A DNA stretch of 64,000 nt, taken from contig JANQPL010000016.1 of assembly GCA_028289425.1 (NCBI GenBank), positions 62,001 through 126,000 on the forward strand. The letters run 5' to 3'. A program made the position numbers and the translations under genes. Shown one piece after another: positions 63,835-64,000 of this stretch. The notes beneath the pieces are model-generated. The model was not told the DNA's origin and made no database searches. It saw nothing but the letters and a program-made list of their open reading frames with translations. How positions within the stretch are numbered: position 1 is the first letter of the stretch; each line of letters starts with the position of its first letter. The stretch is from Alphaproteobacteria bacterium (GTDB lineage: Bacteria > Pseudomonadota > Alphaproteobacteria > JANQMY01).

Positions 63835-64000
63835 TCAAAAAATAATCGGTACAAGGATCGTTGCGGCGGCGCCGATCGCCAACAGTCCCAGCAGGTTCAT
63901 GTAGATACCCGCGCGCATCATGTCGCGGATCTGCAATCGTTCTGAGCCGAACACAATCGCATTGGGTGGTGTGGCCACGGGCAGCATAAAGGCGCAACTT
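63835..64000 (-). CDS. C-terminus of an SLC13/DASS-type anion transporter (cut by window edge)
   Basis: The last 55 residues of an inner-membrane sodium- or proton-coupled dicarboxylate/sulfate transporter. The visible sequence contains [20 protein letters not shown], the second SNT-type substrate motif of this superfamily. [18 protein letters not shown] and the final helix ending LVPIIF then stop follow. The rest of the gene lies beyond the right edge. It is convergent with the P1 peptidase, with the palindromic repeat between them. Confidence 0.88.
   Translation of the reverse strand, partial: SCAFMLPVATPPNAIVFGSERLQIRDMMRAGIYMNLLGLLAIGAAATILVPIIF

Overview
The window is a stretch of alphaproteobacterial chromosome. 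The evidence is the gene order (cmk-aroA-TIGR02300-tRNA-Ala; cytochrome c / kdsB / pheA; ffs-dnaX-ybaB-recR; def-fmt-truA with dapE-dapD; rpmH-rnpA-yidD-yidC-engB-argB) together with families common in Alphaproteobacteria, such as DUF2336, DUF1036 and the FYDLN acid-rich protein. The DNA is GC-rich almost throughout. I do not place it below class level.

Layout. 1-3.6 kb: cmk (cut by the left edge), aroA, a zinc-ribbon acidic protein, tRNA-Ala(GGC) and a methyltransferase. 3.6-6.3 kb: a leftward operon of an NTF2-like protein, a Rieske oxygenase alpha subunit and a double EthD protein. 6.5-8.8 kb: a membrane-anchored TAXI-type binding protein and a macro-domain protein. 8.8-22.6 kb: a full Tad/Flp pilus locus with prepilin, prepilin peptidase, CpaB-F, TadB, TadC, TadD, two TadE-like proteins, TadG and a stand-alone secretin N-domain protein. 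22.7-31.7 kb: aminopeptidase plus NlpC/P60, cytochrome c, kdsB, pheA, nudC, SRP RNA, dnaX, ybaB and recR. 31.7-38.9 kb: a small membrane protein, rmuC, def, fmt, truA, a membrane protein, dapE, dapD and a HAD phosphatase. 39.1-41.5 kb: DUF2336 and DUF1036 proteins. 41.5-46.2 kb: the ribosomal-protein/membrane-insertion operon rpmH to argB. 46.4-52 kb: DUF547, TVP38, a flavoprotein disulfide reductase, an orphan histidine kinase and an orphan ParA. 52-57 kb: otsB-GH15-otsA-glk, which could form a complete trehalose synthesis and turnover cycle. 57-59 kb: an AT-richer island with a solitary reverse transcriptase. 59-64 kb: a GFA protein, a royal-jelly-type propeller, gamma-glutamyltransferase, a P1 peptidase, a palindromic repeat and the end of an SLC13-type transporter.

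The best candidate for an undescribed system is the reverse transcriptase at 57366-58919. It has an intact polymerase core (YSDD at motif C). Its flanking sequences do not match a retron, group II intron or diversity-generating retroelement. About 400 bp of non-coding DNA rich in small palindromes lies directly upstream. Solitary defence-type reverse transcriptases (UG/DRT groups) have this architecture, and in several of them the upstream DNA encodes a template RNA. The subgroup cannot be fixed by eye, and the RNA is an inference.

Secondary points of interest are the trehalose cycle operon, the orphan secretin N-domain, the double-anchored TAXI protein with no permease, and the DUF1036-peptidoglycan-binding-DUF1036 protein.
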